In this document: one piece after another, positions 6,335-7,565 of the stretch
Numbering within the stretch: position 1 is the first letter of the stretch
How the letters are laid out: each line of letters starts with the position of its first letter
Assembly: GCA_002414905.1 (NCBI GenBank)
Contig: DIAY01000257.1
Location: 14,995 to 22,559, forward strand
DNA length: 7,565 bases
Direction of reading: 5' to 3'
Origin: Holophagales bacterium UBA5066
GTDB lineage: Bacteria > Acidobacteriota > Thermoanaerobaculia > UBA5066
Program-made: the position numbers and the translations under genes
Notes under the pieces: model-generated
What the model saw: the letters and a program-made list of their open reading frames with translations, nothing else
Database searches by the model: none
Told to the model about the DNA's origin: nothing

Positions 6335-7276
6335 TCACTTGAAGGCCTCGATCATTTCCTTCGCCGTGGCGGCTTCCTTGCCTTTCGGCTCGAGACGCAG
6401 GTACTCGGAGAGGTGCTTGTTCATGTCGGGGATCTTGTTGAGGTTCACGCACGCCATGCCGAGGAGGAAGTGTGCGTTCGCGTAGTCGGGCGCCCCTTCG
6501 AGGATCTTCCTGAGGATCGGCTCGGCCTCCTTGAACTTTCCCTTGTTGAAGAAGTCGACCGCCTGGTTGTAGAGGATCTCGGGCTTGTCGGGGTTGGCAG
6601 CGATGAACTTCTTCTCGTACTCGGCCCCCTTCGCCTTGTCCCCCTTCGCCTTGTAGGCTTCCATCAGGAACCCGAAGAGCGAGCTGTTGTCGGCCTCGAT
6701 CGAGAGCGCTTTCTCGCCCCACAGGATCACGAGGTCCCAGTCCTTTTTGGCAGCCGCGACCTTCGTGCCCATGTCGTACGCGCCGGATTTCCCGGGTCCG
6801 AGCTCGATCGCCTTCTTCGCCCCTTCGACCGCGCCGTCGAGGTCCCCGGCCTGGAACTTCTCGACCGCGTCGTTGAATGCGAGCGTGTAGGGGTCCACGA
6901 CTTCCTTGACGACCCCCCTCTGGACCGCCTGGTCCTGCGTCAGGAGCTCGATGTCGAGCTCGCCCGTCGTGGCGATCGGGACCTTGAACTGCGCCTTGTT
7001 GACGCTGATGAACCCCTTCTTCTCGAACAGGTAGTCGTACTTGAAGGTCGAGTCGTTGAGGATCGTCCCCCACTTCCCGTCCTTGTCGGTCGTCAGGACG
7101 ACCTTGAACTTACCGAGCATCGGGGTGGTGATCGACACGGTCGCGCCTTCGATCGGCGCGCCCTTGCCGTCCGTGACCTTCCCCACGATCCTGGCCTGGG
7201 GGCCCGCAAGGGCCAGCCCGCTGACGGCGAGCAGAATCGCAATCAGTCCGGTCGAGAGGATTTTCTTCTGGTTCAT
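6335..7276 (-). CDS. Exported protein: carboxypeptidase-regulatory-like domain plus TPR repeats
   Basis: A 313-residue exported protein of unknown specific function. Residues 1-24 are a Sec signal peptide (MNQKK, a hydrophobic core, cut likely after LALA). Residues 27-112 resemble an Ig-like carboxypeptidase regulatory domain (IVGKVTDGKGAPIEGATVSI, then TTDKDGKWG). About five TPR units follow: 131-163 (FNDAVEKFQAGDLDGAVEGA), 165-197, 199-230, 233-264 (YNQAVDFFNKGKFKEAEPIL) and 265-298 (AHFLLGMACVNLN). This predicts a periplasmic or surface protein-interaction scaffold; no catalytic motif is visible. The start is ATG at 7276, set by GGAGGT 4 nt upstream and by the signal peptide; a longer in-frame reading from 7315 would put 13 non-signal residues (MPCWWPRPPP...) ahead. 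A TAGAAT promoter and a leader hairpin precede it. udk follows on the same strand. Confidence 0.88.
   Translation of the reverse strand: MNQKKILSTGLIAILLAVSGLALAGPQARIVGKVTDGKGAPIEGATVSITTPMLGKFKVVLTTDKDGKWGTILNDSTFKYDYLFEKKGFISVNKAQFKVPIATTGELDIELLTQDQAVQRGVVKEVVDPYTLAFNDAVEKFQAGDLDGAVEGAKKAIELGPGKSGAYDMGTKVAAAKKDWDLVILWGEKALSIEADNSSLFGFLMEAYKAKGDKAKGAEYEKKFIAANPDKPEILYNQAVDFFNKGKFKEAEPILRKILEGAPDYANAHFLLGMACVNLNKIPDMNKHLSEYLRLEPKGKEAATAKEMIEAFK
6625..6654 (-). repeat. Perfect 15-bp tandem repeat in TPR protein gene
   Basis: The units at 6625-6639 and 6640-6654 are identical. On the minus strand they encode a duplicated five-residue Lys/Gly/Asp/Ala unit (KAKGDKAKG, residues 209-217) in the turn between two TPR helices. 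In-frame slippage is the simplest origin. Confidence 0.85.
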
Positions 7277-7280
7277 CTCT

Positions 7281-7286
7281 ACCTCC
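7281..7286 (-). promoter_or_regulatory. Shine-Dalgarno of the TPR protein gene
   Basis: GGAGGT lies 4 nt before ATG at 7276 and shows that the upstream in-frame start at 7315 is not used. Confidence 0.85.
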
Positions 7287-7288
7287 GG

Positions 7289-7306
7289 TGGTGGCCGGGG
7301 CCACCA
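7289..7306 (-). promoter_or_regulatory. Leader hairpin upstream of the TPR protein gene
   Basis: TGGTGGC and GCCACCA form a perfect 7-bp stem around a 4-nt loop (CCCG on the minus strand). It lies between the putative -10 box and the Shine-Dalgarno, so the transcript would start at or next to the hairpin. Such a 5'-terminal stem could protect the mRNA from 5'-end decay; an operator is an alternative. Confidence 0.5.
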
Positions 7307-7313
7307 ACAGGGC

Positions 7314-7319
7314 ATTCTA
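7314..7319 (-). promoter_or_regulatory. Putative -10 box of the TPR protein-udk transcript
   Basis: TAGAAT on the minus strand, identical to the box before tyrS, lies 37 nt before the ATG at 7276. It predicts transcription start near 7307 and a leader of about 30 nt. No convincing -35 hexamer is visible at 16-18 bp spacing. Confidence 0.5.
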
Positions 7320-7322
7320 GCG

Positions 7323-7363
7323 AAAACCGTGCCGTTCTTCTCGCGCGGAGGATGGAGAGAACG
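7323..7363 (-). terminator. Weak candidate terminator of the upstream secreted-protein gene
   Basis: Three nt past the stop of the rightmost gene, CGTTCTCTC (7355-7363) can pair with GAGAAGAACG (7333-7342) as a 9-bp stem with one bulge and a 12-nt loop. TTTT (7323-7326) follows 6 nt later. The stem is imperfect and the T-run short and displaced, so this is tentative. Confidence 0.3.
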
Positions 7364-7366
7364 ACC

Positions 7367-7565
7367 TTAGTGGAGGGCGGTCATCGGGACGTAGCTCCCG
7401 TCTGAGGTCCTGCTCCCGGGTGTGGCTCCGTCGTTCAGGACACCATATGCGGCGAAGTCGGAGGTTCCGGACTCGACGCGGACGCGCGCATGGCCGCGTG
7501 CAAGGCCTGCCTCCAGGAGGATTCCCGAGAGCTGTGACCAGTCGCCCCCGGCGAGGACGACCCTC
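7367..7565 (-). CDS. C-terminal end of a probable large secreted protein
   Basis: The right edge cuts this gene; 65 codons before a TAA at 7367-7369 are visible in the frame starting at 7564. The translation begins RVVLAGGDWSQLSGILLEAG and then includes ARVRVESGTSDFAAYGVLND and GATPGSRTSDGSYVPMTALH. It has the alternating hydrophobic pattern of a beta-sandwich domain. I recall similar '(F/Y)AYGVxNDxA...DGSYVPM' C-terminal modules in large exported, often repeat-containing Acidobacteriota proteins, but that is memory rather than a search. The other two minus frames give Arg/Pro-rich shadow peptides, so this frame is the coding one. The function of the full protein cannot be told. Confidence 0.72.
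   Translation of the reverse strand, partial: RVVLAGGDWSQLSGILLEAGLARGHARVRVESGTSDFAAYGVLNDGATPGSRTSDGSYVPMTALH

Noticed and set aside
6335..7315. Longer 326-residue form of the TPR protein
   Set aside because: The extra 13 residues would precede a clear signal peptide, and the Shine-Dalgarno serves the ATG at 7276.
6179..7405. 408-codon plus-strand open frame opposite the TPR gene and udk
   Set aside because: It is antisense to a gene with a signal peptide, a Shine-Dalgarno and TPR repeats; it has no domain of its own.
1..7565. Mobile element, CRISPR, toxin-antitoxin or phage-defence content
   Set aside because: No transposase, integrase, regularly spaced repeats or paired small genes were seen. 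The FHA-kinase pair resembles general signalling rather than a known defence system.

Overview
This is a GC-rich (roughly two-thirds G+C by eye), gene-dense bacterial chromosomal window with very short intergenic gaps. Seven protein genes are supported; the first and last run off the window edges. No rRNA, tRNA, CRISPR array or insertion sequence was seen. The mix is a membrane Ser/Thr kinase, an FHA-like membrane coiled-coil partner, a lone PilT-type ATPase, an exported Ig-like/TPR protein and a large-secreted-protein C-terminus ending in a 'YGVLNDGA...DGSYVPM' motif. With the GC content this suggests Acidobacteriota (perhaps a Thermoanaerobaculia- or Holophagae-like lineage). That placement is inference; no marker gene proves it.

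Layout. (1) 1-1682, minus: tyrS followed 3 nt later by tyrA (cut by the left edge), a tyrosine supply and charging pair. (2) 1683-1750: a 68-bp divergent promoter region. Both flanking genes start with GTG exactly 6 nt after a TANNNT -10-like box and lack a Shine-Dalgarno, which suggests divergent leaderless transcription. (3) 1751-2974, plus: a PilT/GspE-family secretion ATPase, ending only 6 nt from the convergent kinase gene. (4) 2981-5593, minus: an FHA-like/coiled-coil membrane protein followed by a transmembrane Ser/Thr kinase. They are probably one transcript from a promoter overlapping the udk stop codon, and probably form a signalling pair. (5) 5659-7276, minus: an exported carboxypeptidase-regulatory-like/TPR protein followed by uridine kinase (udk), driven by a TAGAAT promoter with a 5'-terminal hairpin. 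(6) 7367-7565, minus: the C-terminal 65 residues of a probable secreted protein.

Most genes are housekeeping or common accessory families. The most distinctive points are the twin leaderless divergent promoters, the FHA-like protein that has lost the phosphothreonine-binding signature next to a kinase, and the PilT homologue with an N-terminal extension and a diverged AIRNLIRE motif. I found no convincing wholly new system.
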